Shown one piece after another: positions 35,596-43,788 of a stretch of 64,000 nt of DNA. Within the stretch, counting starts at the first letter, position 1. Each line of letters starts with the position of its first letter. Source of the stretch: Planctomycetota bacterium. Lineage in GTDB: Bacteria > Planctomycetota > UBA1135 > GCA-002686595. Both the position numbers and the translations under genes were made by a program. The DNA is taken from NCBI GenBank assembly GCA_012960475.1, contig DUBE01000063.1, forward strand, positions 1 to 64,000, read 5' to 3'. Below the pieces are notes generated by a model, which saw only the letters and a program-made list of their open reading frames with translations, made no database searches and was not told where the DNA came from.

Positions 35596-36783
35596 ATGAG
35601 TCTCACCTGTCGCACCCTGGCCGACCTGCCCGTGGAGGGCCGCACGGTTCTCTTGCGGGTGGACTTTAATGTGCCCGTGGACGGGGACGGCCGCATCAGC
35701 GACGATACGCGCATCCGCGCGGCCCTGCCTACACTTCGCAATCTGCTGGCGCGTGGGGCCAGGCCGGTTTGCCTGTGTCACTTTGGGCGGCCAAAGGGCC
35801 AGGTGGTGGAGGAGTTGCGGGTGGATGTGATTGGGGTGCGTCTGGCGGAATTGCTGGGTAGTCAGGTGGTCAAGTTCGACGAAAGCGTGGGGCCTGTGGC
35901 CCAGGCAGGCATCCAGGGGGCTCCCCTGGGCTCAGTGGTGCTGCTGGAAAATGTGCGTTTTCATGAAGGCGAAACCAAAGGCGACGATCAATTGGCCCAG
36001 GACTTTGCGTCCCTTGGGAGCGCCTTTGTCAACGATGCCTTTGGTGCCTGCCATCGTGATCATGCATCCGTGTCGGGAATTGCGCGCCATCTGCCCTCTG
36101 CTGCGGGCTTGTTGCTCGAAGCAGAAGTGAACGCCTTCCGGCGCGTCCTGGAAGATCCCCGCCGTCCCATGGTGGCGATCCTCGGGGGTGCCAAGGTGTC
36201 CGACAAGCTGGTGGTGGTTGATGCTCTCCTGGAGAAGGTGGATGCTCTCTTGGTGGGTGGTGGCATGGCTTACACCTTTCTTGCGGCCCAGGGACACTTG
36301 ATTGGCGCCAGCCTTTTTGAAGAGCAGCACCTGGAAACCTGCCGCGCGGCCTTGGAGAAGGCCAGGCTGCGTGGGGTGGACCTTTGTCTGCCCTTGGATC
36401 ATCGTGTGGCGGATCACTTTGGCGCGGATGCGGTGGCCGAGGTTTGCGGGCTGGAGATTCCAGAGGGGCGCATTGGCCTCGACATCGGTCCCGCCACCGA
36501 AGCCGCCTTTGCCGAGCGCGTGAGTCAGGCGGGCACCGTGGTCTGGAATGGTCCCATGGGGGTCTTTGAGTTCGAGGCATTTTGTGAGGGGACCCGGGCC
36601 GTGGGCCGCGCCCTGGCAGATGCCAAGGCCCTGACTGTGGTGGGGGGCGGGGATTCCGTGGCAGCCATCAGGCAACTTGGATTGGCGGAGAAGGTGGACC
36701 ATGTGTCCACCGGGGGCGGGGCCTCCATGGAGTTGCTTGAGGGCAAGATTCTGCCGGGGATTGCCGCCTTGGCCCCTGAGTGA
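35596..36783 (+). CDS. pgk: Phosphoglycerate kinase
   Basis: 395 aa; 'GRTVLLRVDFNVPVDGDGRISDDTRIRAALPTL', 'LLENVRFHEGETKGD', 'AILGGAKVSDKL', 'VVGGGDSVAAI', 'HVSTGGGASMELLEG'. Confidence 0.98.
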   Translation: MSLTCRTLADLPVEGRTVLLRVDFNVPVDGDGRISDDTRIRAALPTLRNLLARGARPVCLCHFGRPKGQVVEELRVDVIGVRLAELLGSQVVKFDESVGPVAQAGIQGAPLGSVVLLENVRFHEGETKGDDQLAQDFASLGSAFVNDAFGACHRDHASVSGIARHLPSAAGLLLEAEVNAFRRVLEDPRRPMVAILGGAKVSDKLVVVDALLEKVDALLVGGGMAYTFLAAQGHLIGASLFEEQHLETCRAALEKARLRGVDLCLPLDHRVADHFGADAVAEVCGLEIPEGRIGLDIGPATEAAFAERVSQAGTVVWNGPMGVFEFEAFCEGTRAVGRALADAKALTVVGGGDSVAAIRQLGLAEKVDHVSTGGGASMELLEGKILPGIAALAPE

Positions 36784-36891
36784 GCCCTGGCGTCCCCCTC
36801 AAAGTTCGGATTTTGGGGTCTCGTACAAGGGGCGGTTGATTAGGCTGAGAGTGTTCCGAATCTTCACCGCACAGGATTTCTCCGTTGGCCC

Positions 36892-37581
36892 ATGTCCCCG
36901 CGCCCCATGCTGATTGCTCCCAGCTTGCTTTCTTGTGATTTCGCACGTCTCGCTGAAGAGGTGCAGCGCATCGAAGAGGCGGGGGCTGATTGGCTGCATG
37001 TCGATGTGATGGACGGGCACTTTGTACCCAACCTGACCATCGGACCTCCTGTGGTGGCCGCCCTGGCGAGGGTGGCCCAGGCGCCCCTGGATGTACATGT
37101 GATGATCGAGAATCCAGGCCGCTGGGTCGAGGCCTACGCCAAGGCCGGGGCCCAGGTCTGGACCTTTCACGCGGAAGCTGTGGATGGCCTTGAGGGCGCC
37201 AAGGAGGTGATCGCCGCCTGTCGCGAGCATGGCATTCCAAAGGTTGGCCTGGCCTTGAACCCCGACACACCTCTTGAGCCATGGGAGCCCCTGCTTGACG
37301 AGTTGGACCTGGTGCTGGTGATGAGCGTCTTCCCTGGCTTTGGCGGTCAGTCGTTCATGGCCGAGGTGTTGGACAAGACCCGGCGGCTGCGTCGAATCGG
37401 CTTTCAGGGGCATGTGCAGATGGATGGGGGCTTGAATCGCGAGACCCTGCCCCTCTGCGCTGAAGCCGGGGCCGACGTCCTGGTCAGCGGCTCGGCAATC
37501 TTTGGCGCGCCGGATGTGAAGCAGCGCATCGATGAGTTCAGACAATTGGCCGAGGCCGCTGTGGCGGCGAATCCCTCCTGA
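36892..37581 (+). CDS. rpe: Ribulose-phosphate 3-epimerase
   Basis: 229 aa; 'IAPSLLSCDFARLAEEV', 'WLHVDVMDGHFVPNLTIGPPVV', 'DVHVMIENP', 'LVMSVFPGFGGQSFM', 'VQMDGGLN'. Confidence 0.97.
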   Translation: MSPRPMLIAPSLLSCDFARLAEEVQRIEEAGADWLHVDVMDGHFVPNLTIGPPVVAALARVAQAPLDVHVMIENPGRWVEAYAKAGAQVWTFHAEAVDGLEGAKEVIAACREHGIPKVGLALNPDTPLEPWEPLLDELDLVLVMSVFPGFGGQSFMAEVLDKTRRLRRIGFQGHVQMDGGLNRETLPLCAEAGADVLVSGSAIFGAPDVKQRIDEFRQLAEAAVAANPS

Positions 37582-37602
37582 ATTCCAACCTTCTAGATTC
37601 CC

Positions 37603-38577
37603 ATGGCAAGCAGCAAACCCGAAGAAGAAGCCAAGCCCAGCCGCATCTCCCGCCTGCGTTTCAAGAAGAAGGACATGCCCGGCGGCCTGTGGATGAAGTG
37701 CGAAGGTTGCACCACCACGATCTACCGCAAGGAACTGGAAGAGAAGGGCATGGTCTGCCCCAAGTGCAGGTTTCACTTCACTCTGCCAGGTCCCGCCCGC
37801 ATTCAGGCCACCCTGGACGATGGCAGCTGGACTGAGCTCTTTGCCGATCTGACCAGTCTCGATCGCCTGAATTTTGTGGATTCGGTGCCCTACGCGGAGA
37901 AGATAGAGCGCACGGTCAAGCGCACCGGTCAAAACGAGGCGCTCTTATGTGGTACGGGCGAGATCCAGGGGCGCCCCGTGGTTCTGGCAGTGCTCGACTT
38001 CCGCTTTCTGGGGGGGTCGATGGGTGAAGTGGTGGGCGAAAAAATCGCTCTGGCGGCGGAGACCGCCCAGGCGCAACGCCTGCCCTTGGTGTTCTTTACC
38101 AGTTCGGGAGGGGCGCGCATGCACGAAGGCATGCTCTCTTTGATGCAGATGGCCAAGACATGTTCAGCCCTGGCGGAATTGTCCGATGCCGGGGGCTTGT
38201 CGATCTGCGTCATGACCAACCCCACCACCGGGGGCGTGACCGCGTCCTTTGCATCGGTCTGCGATCTGACTCTGGCAGAGCCGGGGGCCTTGATCGGTTT
38301 TGCCGGACCACGGGTCATTGCCAGCACGATTCGTCAGGAACTGCCACCGGGATTTCAACGAGCGGAATTCTTGATGGAGAAGGGACAGTTGGACGCGATC
38401 GTCTCACGGGAAGACCTTCCCGGGATGCTTGCCAAGCTGATCGACTACGGTACTGCGAGCTGGCAGGAGTACGCGGGTCGCGGGCGGGCCAACGCTGCTC
38501 TCAAGTTGCTTGAGGACGAGCGTCAGAAAGCCCCGGGAGATTCATCCCCTGAACAGGCGGTTGACGGGGCTTCCTGA
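37603..38577 (+). CDS. accD: Acetyl-CoA carboxylase carboxyltransferase subunit beta
   Basis: 324 aa; zinc finger 'MKCEGCTTTIYRKELEEKGMVCPKCRFHF', 'SSGGARMHEGMLSLMQMAKT', 'NPTTGGVTASFA', 'AEPGALIGFAGPRVI'. Confidence 0.97.
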   Translation: MASSKPEEEAKPSRISRLRFKKKDMPGGLWMKCEGCTTTIYRKELEEKGMVCPKCRFHFTLPGPARIQATLDDGSWTELFADLTSLDRLNFVDSVPYAEKIERTVKRTGQNEALLCGTGEIQGRPVVLAVLDFRFLGGSMGEVVGEKIALAAETAQAQRLPLVFFTSSGGARMHEGMLSLMQMAKTCSALAELSDAGGLSICVMTNPTTGGVTASFASVCDLTLAEPGALIGFAGPRVIASTIRQELPPGFQRAEFLMEKGQLDAIVSREDLPGMLAKLIDYGTASWQEYAGRGRANAALKLLEDERQKAPGDSSPEQAVDGAS

Positions 38578-38674
38578 AGCCGGCTTGTCCAGCCGTTGCA
38601 GAATCCGCTATTCTCGGTTCTGGATTGCCAGCTTCCCCTTATGATCGCAAGGCCCTCTTAGGAGTGCAGCGCAA

Positions 38675-38830
38675 ATGTTGACACACCCGATCCTGCCCTT
38701 CTACATGTCTTTCTTGCGGCGTACATGGCCACTCTGGCTCTTGCTGATTCTTGGATTGTTGGGCTGGGTGGGATACAGGGCCAATGGGGAAGCCTTGCAA
38801 GAGCCTGAATACGATTACGTCCTGTCCTGA
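38675..38830 (+). CDS. 51-aa single-TM small protein
   Basis: MLTHPILPFYMSFLRRTWPLWLLLILGLLGWVGYRANGEALQEPEYDYVLS*; upstream TTAGGAGTG; below the length cutoff of the supplied ORF track. Confidence 0.55.
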   Translation: MLTHPILPFYMSFLRRTWPLWLLLILGLLGWVGYRANGEALQEPEYDYVLS

Positions 38831-38845
38831 TCAGGGCGCTTTAGC

Positions 38846-40033
38846 ATGAGAGTCGCGCTCGCCACAGTCCTGTCATTCCTCTTCACGGGCTCATTGTGCT
38901 TCCTTGGGCTGGAGCTTGTCCTGAGGGCTTGGGTTGCTGTTTCCCCATCAGTAGCCGTAGTTCTCGATTGCGACGGGGAGGAATTGTCGGAGATGTTTGT
39001 CTTTGACGATCGTCTGGGCTTTCGCCCTAAGCCCTCGCGACCCGGTCACGACAAGCGAGGGTTTCGAAATGCAGAGGCCTTGTTAGCAGCCGATGTGGTG
39101 GCCCTCGGTGACTCGCAGACCTATGGCTCTGGCGTCGACCGGCATCAGGCTTGGCCGCAGGTCCTAGGGGAGATCAGCGGCCTGACTGTCTACAGCATGG
39201 CCTATCCAGGCTGCGGTCCAGCGCACGAGTCAATCCTCTTGGAAGAGGCGTTGGCTCTTCAGCCACGAATAATAATTGCCTCTCTGTACGCCGGGAATGA
39301 CCTCTTTGACTGTTTTTCCCTGGCCTACGGTGGTGAATGGGCCCCAGAACTTCGCAACCAGAGCGCTTCAGTTGTCCAGGAAGTCCTGGACCTAGAGGCG
39401 AGTATGCCGCTTGTGGCGAGTATTGAATCGAGTCTGACATCCAAGAACCGCCTGCGTGCTTTTTTGTCGGAGAACTCACGTGTGGTGGGTGCTCTGCGGT
39501 CCATGCGCGATACATGGCGGGGGAGTCCCTGGGAGCGGGCTCTCATACAGGCAAGGCTTCAACCTGGGCGTAGTGTTTGTTTTGAGCAGGGCTCCGTACG
39601 TACGGTGATGACGCCAGCCTACCGGCAATTTGCACTCAACTTGGATGACCCCAGAATTGGCGAGGGTTTGAGGATTGCCCTTAGCTCACTGAAAGGCATG
39701 GCAGACAAGTGCCGCCTAGCAGGTACGACCTTTGCGGTCCTGCTGATTCCTACCAAGGAGTTGGTCTTCTCAGGTCGCCTTGAGGATCCCCGAGAGCTGG
39801 GGCTCGAATTCAAGGACCTTGTGCAAATGGAAGTTCGGATGTGGAAGCAGGCAGAGGCGTTTTTGGCCCAGCACAAGATTCATCAGATCTCTGGTCTCAG
39901 GGCACTCGCGGCACCTCTTGACGAGGGACTTTCCACCTACCGAGAGGACACCGACGGGCATCCAAATCCACGCGGGCAGAATTGTCTGGCCGAGACAGTG
40001 AAAGGAGCCCTCGAGCTGGGCGGAGACCGGTAA
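38846..40033 (+). CDS. SGNH/GDSL-hydrolase-like protein with N-terminal TM
   Basis: 395 aa; 'VVALGDSQTYGSGVDRHQAWPQVLGEI...VYSMAYPGCGPAHESILL', 'IIIASLYAGNDLFD', terminal 'DTDGHPNPRGQNCLAETV' (catalytic D..H). Confidence 0.8.
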   Translation: MRVALATVLSFLFTGSLCFLGLELVLRAWVAVSPSVAVVLDCDGEELSEMFVFDDRLGFRPKPSRPGHDKRGFRNAEALLAADVVALGDSQTYGSGVDRHQAWPQVLGEISGLTVYSMAYPGCGPAHESILLEEALALQPRIIIASLYAGNDLFDCFSLAYGGEWAPELRNQSASVVQEVLDLEASMPLVASIESSLTSKNRLRAFLSENSRVVGALRSMRDTWRGSPWERALIQARLQPGRSVCFEQGSVRTVMTPAYRQFALNLDDPRIGEGLRIALSSLKGMADKCRLAGTTFAVLLIPTKELVFSGRLEDPRELGLEFKDLVQMEVRMWKQAEAFLAQHKIHQISGLRALAAPLDEGLSTYREDTDGHPNPRGQNCLAETVKGALELGGDR

Positions 40034-40070
40034 AGGTCGATCCGCCGTGCTCGCAGTTGGCCGCCTGGGC

Positions 40071-40928
40071 TCAGCCGATTTTGCCGCGCTTGCCTTTGCG
40101 CTTCTTGGGGGTTTCCCCTTCGCCGTCCTTGGGCTTCTTGCCACTATCGCCGCCCGCGCCCCGTTCGGGAAGAGCGCCGTCTTTCTTGGCTTGGGCCAGC
40201 TCCTTCTTGTCGAGCTTGCCGTCCTTGTTGGCGTCGTACTTCTTCAGGAGGCGGGCCCGCCGACCTCTTTGTTCTTGAGGCGTCGGGTCTTCACCGCCTT
40301 CGCCCCGTCCGGGAAGGGCACCGTCTTTCTTGGCCTGGGCCAGTTCCTTCTTGTCGAGCTTGCCGTCCTTGTTGGCGTCGTACTTCTTGAGGAGGCGGGC
40401 CCGCTGACCTCTCTGGTCCTGGGGCGTTGGGCCTTGACCGCTCTCGCCCCGTCCGGGAAGAGCGCCGTCTTTTCTTGCTTGGGCCAGTTCCTTGCGGTCG
40501 AGCTTGCCGTCTTTGTTGGTGTCGTACTTCTTCAGGAAGCGGGCGCGCCGATCTGCTCCATCCTTGGGCTCTTGGCCTTTGCCGTCCTTGGGCTTCTTGC
40601 CTTTGCCGTCCTTAGGCTTTTGACCCTTGCCGTCTTTGGGTTTCTGACCGTCGCCACCGCGCTCGCCGCGTCCGGGCAGGGCGCCGTCCTTGCGGGCCTG
40701 AGCCATCTCCTTGCGATCGAGCTTGCCATCCTTGTTGGCGTCATACTTCTTGAGCAGGCGCTTTCGAAGACCAGCGCGATCGCTGGGGCGGTCAGCGGGG
40801 TCCTGAATGGAGGTGCGTTGGGCGCGTTCCTGGTTTCCGCAGGAGCCCTGCTCGCAGTCCTGGGCTTGGGCCGGGAGAAGCAGCGCGAAGGGCGCCAGGA
40901 GCTTGAGGATTTGAGTGGTCTTGATCAT
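40071..40928 (-). CDS. Secreted EF-hand repeat protein
   Basis: 285 aa; signal peptide; four copies of 'KYDANKDGKLDRKELAQARKDGALPGRGE' (DxNxDGxLxxxE) plus 'KPKDGKGQ/K' octapeptide repeats and a basic C-terminus. Confidence 0.85.
   Translation of the reverse strand: MIKTTQILKLLAPFALLLPAQAQDCEQGSCGNQERAQRTSIQDPADRPSDRAGLRKRLLKKYDANKDGKLDRKEMAQARKDGALPGRGERGGDGQKPKDGKGQKPKDGKGKKPKDGKGQEPKDGADRRARFLKKYDTNKDGKLDRKELAQARKDGALPGRGESGQGPTPQDQRGQRARLLKKYDANKDGKLDKKELAQAKKDGALPGRGEGGEDPTPQEQRGRRARLLKKYDANKDGKLDKKELAQAKKDGALPERGAGGDSGKKPKDGEGETPKKRKGKRGKIG
40140..40770 (-). repeat. Intragenic tandem repeats (EF-hand units; 24-bp KPKDGKGQ units)
   Basis: Near-identical DNA copies of 'gccgtctttcttggcctgggccagttccttcttgtcgagcttgccgtccttgttggcgtcgtacttcttcagga' and 'ttgccgtccttgggcttc'. 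Confidence 0.8.
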
Positions 40929-41099
40929 GGTCGTTTTCGTTTATCTCAGAGGAGAATCGAAGGCCGAAGGGCAGTTCTCCTATCTTCGGGCTTTCAACCC
41001 TGCTGAGGGCGTCAGGTTGCTTTTTCTCTGCTCGGTCTGGCGGGAATGGTCAGAAATCTGGCGTGAGTGGGGGGCGAAGACACTCCTCTAACATGCAAA

Positions 41100-42278
41100 T
41101 CAAGCCAGGGGCCGTGAGAGCCGCATGACCCAGGAGTCAAAACGGTCCTGTCCGGGCAGTCCCAGGTTGCGATTGAGGGCTGCGGCACTTTGGTTGAGCA
41201 ATAAGAGTGGCCAGGCCAGGAGGCCCTTGAGCCGTGTCTCATTGAGATGCATCAACTCGGGGACTGGGCGGGTCAGTTGGTAGCCCCCCCAGCACTCGAA
41301 GCTCAAACCCCGTCGTTCCAACGCACGCCGTACATCTTCTCGGCGCCAGGCAGACAATTCGCGCACGGGGAGCAGGGGCTTTTTCTGCCGTCGCCGTTTG
41401 AATCCCAAAGAGCCTCGGTGTGCATCGCCGATCACCAGGGTTGCTCCGGGGGCCAACGTGGCTACCAATCCGTCGAGCCAGGCTTCTGGGTCGGACGAAA
41501 AACTGATCACCCCCGAAGAGAGCACAAGATCAAATTGCGCTTCGCCCGCGCCGGGAAAGGGCGGCGCTTCGCCAAAACCAACGCGCCCGGTGAAGTCGCT
41601 TATGTTCTGGGCCTGAGCGTTTTCGCCGGCGATGCGTACCATCTCAGGGGAAGGATCAAAGGCTGCCAGGGAAGCGCCTGGGTTCTTCAAGGCCGCTTCG
41701 ATGCCAACCCAGCCCGCACCTGAGCCAAAGTCCAGGATGCGCTTGAAGGAGCTCTTACCCGCCAGGTCCGCAACTGTGCGCCGCATCCAGCGGAAGTGTC
41801 GGTAACTCGGAGTGCCAGGAAAACCATTCCAGCCCGCCGCATTGGCGTCGAACTTCTCCATGGTGGCTTTGGGGGCCAGGACTTCGTGGCGTGGGGCGGC
41901 CACCAGGATCACCCCGGCGACTTGACCGGAGCCCTTGTTCGCCTGCACGCCCTGCAGGGTGGTCTGAGTCAATTGTCCCGCCACGCTGGTCCAGAGGGCA
42001 CCCACATGAAATTCTGGCCAAAGAGCGTTGCGCCAGGCGGTCAGATCCTGGGAGCTGGGCTGAGAGGGGACCTGCACCAGCAGGGGAGTTCCAGGGGCAA
42101 GGCCGGCACTCAAGCTGGACAGGTCCAGGGGGCTTTCCGGTCGGGCACTGGCGGCGCGCAGGATGCGCGGCCCTTGACCTGCGGCGTCGATTTCCAACAG
42201 CTGGCCGCCCCCGTGGGCGCCAAGGATCTGCTCCAGAGTCGCGTCGTTGGTCTTGCTCATGCTGCGGGCGGAGGCCAT
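41100..42278 (-). CDS. SAM-dependent methyltransferase
   Basis: 392 aa; 'FKRILDFGSGAGWVGIEAALKNPGASLAAFDPSPEMVRIAGENAQ', 'FDLVLSSGVISF', 'LAPGATLVIGDAH'. Confidence 0.8.
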   Translation of the reverse strand: MASARSMSKTNDATLEQILGAHGGGQLLEIDAAGQGPRILRAASARPESPLDLSSLSAGLAPGTPLLVQVPSQPSSQDLTAWRNALWPEFHVGALWTSVAGQLTQTTLQGVQANKGSGQVAGVILVAAPRHEVLAPKATMEKFDANAAGWNGFPGTPSYRHFRWMRRTVADLAGKSSFKRILDFGSGAGWVGIEAALKNPGASLAAFDPSPEMVRIAGENAQAQNISDFTGRVGFGEAPPFPGAGEAQFDLVLSSGVISFSSDPEAWLDGLVATLAPGATLVIGDAHRGSLGFKRRRQKKPLLPVRELSAWRREDVRRALERRGLSFECWGGYQLTRPVPELMHLNETRLKGLLAWPLLLLNQSAAALNRNLGLPGQDRFDSWVMRLSRPLA

Positions 42279-42292
42279 GGTTGGGTGAGACT

Positions 42293-43648
42293 CTACCCTT
42301 TCGGGCCTCTGCCTCGCGCCCTTGAATTGCGCTTGGCTGAACCGTGCTCGCCAGAACGACTCTTTTTCCGTCCTGCTCCCAAACGATGAACGGTCTGGTC
42401 GAACTCACGCACGGGTTGGCTTTCGCGGATCGCCATGGAGAGGCCGTAGGTAGCCTCGCTCGAGGCGCAAAAGACCGAGTGCAGCAGGGTTTTTCGCAGG
42501 CCCTGGTTTGGCAGAAGCAAGACATCGCCGGGATCCAGCACCAAGGCGTGGCCCCTGTCCGCCAACTGGGCGGTGAAGGTAGGTGCCAGGTTGACGATTG
42601 TTGCCAGTTGGCCACAGCCCGGCAGGATCAACTGATCGATCACTTTTTCGGGATCGCTGGCAAGTCCAATCAGGATGGTCCTGGCAGCGGGGTTCGGAAT
42701 CAGTCCCTCTTCCAGGTGGTGCCAGTCTCCGCTCAAGAGTTCGCGCAGAAACCCCAAGACCTCATGGGCGAGATCTTGGGTGGAGAGTGCCAGCCAGGCG
42801 CTGCGTCCAGCGGCCTGCACGAAACAGACTCCCCGTTGGCCGCCAATCAACGGTTCGTCAAAGGCATCGTGATGGAACAGGGCGCCACCGCCGGGCGTGT
42901 TCCAATAGGCAATCGCCTGGGTCAGGAGGGGTGGGCTCCCGAGCAGGTTTGTGAGTTGTCCCTGCAGGGACGAATCTCTGGCGACTGTCTTCATACCAGG
43001 TAGCAGGGCCTGGCCCAGTTCGGCCACCGTGCGAAGAGTGGGCAGGTCCCGGTTGCCCTCGTCCTCGGGTTCTCTGCCCGCGGACAGACGCAGGCGCATA
43101 GAGGACTCGCTGGGAAGATCCGAGAGCATGCTGGCCTTGGCCCAGGTGCGCGCGGCGCCTGATTTTTGGAAACTGAGTTTGCAGCGGTCTCGCGCCGGAT
43201 CCTTGAGCGGTCCCTGGTCGAGTTGACAGGAGAAACCCGCGCGGCCCGCCGCTTCCGTGGACCAGGTAAGAAAGTCCTCTTGCTGGGAGAGGGTCTTGAG
43301 CAATTCCAGACCAGCCTTGGGCTCCAGGTCTTGGGGATCAAAGTGCCTTGGCAGCAAGATCGGTTCGGCGGCGGTGAAGCGTGCGTTCGGCTCCTGTTCT
43401 CGGCCGCGTTCGCGCAGTTCGAGCCAGTGACCATGGTCCTGGCCACGACGCACCAGATGGTGTTCGGTGTGGGCCTCTTCCCGCAGGCTGGCGGCGAACT
43501 CAGGAGAGTCGTCCGGGTCCACAGCCAGGACCCCACGGGCTCCGGGGCAGGGAGGATTGTCCTGTAGCAATTCTGCCAACCAGGCCTTGGCTCGGGCGTA
43601 CTCGCTGTCTGCTCCGAGTTGCTCTTGCTTGTCGCTGGGGTCCTGCAC
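42293..43648 (-). CDS. Hypothetical protein, possible cupin/2-oxoglutarate-oxygenase-like
   Basis: 451 aa, GTG start; 'WNTPGGGALFHHDAFDEPLIGGQRGVCFVQAAGRSAWLALS ... ALVLDPGDVLLLPNQGLRKTLLHSVFC': HxD...H arrangement. Confidence 0.5.
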   Translation of the reverse strand: MQDPSDKQEQLGADSEYARAKAWLAELLQDNPPCPGARGVLAVDPDDSPEFAASLREEAHTEHHLVRRGQDHGHWLELRERGREQEPNARFTAAEPILLPRHFDPQDLEPKAGLELLKTLSQQEDFLTWSTEAAGRAGFSCQLDQGPLKDPARDRCKLSFQKSGAARTWAKASMLSDLPSESSMRLRLSAGREPEDEGNRDLPTLRTVAELGQALLPGMKTVARDSSLQGQLTNLLGSPPLLTQAIAYWNTPGGGALFHHDAFDEPLIGGQRGVCFVQAAGRSAWLALSTQDLAHEVLGFLRELLSGDWHHLEEGLIPNPAARTILIGLASDPEKVIDQLILPGCGQLATIVNLAPTFTAQLADRGHALVLDPGDVLLLPNQGLRKTLLHSVFCASSEATYGLSMAIRESQPVREFDQTVHRLGAGRKKSRSGEHGSAKRNSRARGRGPKG

Positions 43649-43788
43649 GCCCTAGAGTCTGAGCTATAGGGGTGGGGCAGTTGGCTCTCATCTCGTCAGT
43701 GTCAATTCCCATGTGGGGCAAGCTGGGCTCATGTGGCAAAATGGCTGCCTACGTGGCCAGCGGAGTATTCAGTCAGGCCTCAAGAATC

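Noticed and set aside
36799-37932. 377-aa minus-strand ORF
   Set aside because: Antisense of rpe/accD, both unambiguous.
40140-40770. CRISPR-like or non-coding tandem array
   Set aside because: Repeats are in frame and encode EF-hand/KPKDGKGQ units of a secreted protein; no regular repeat-spacer structure.
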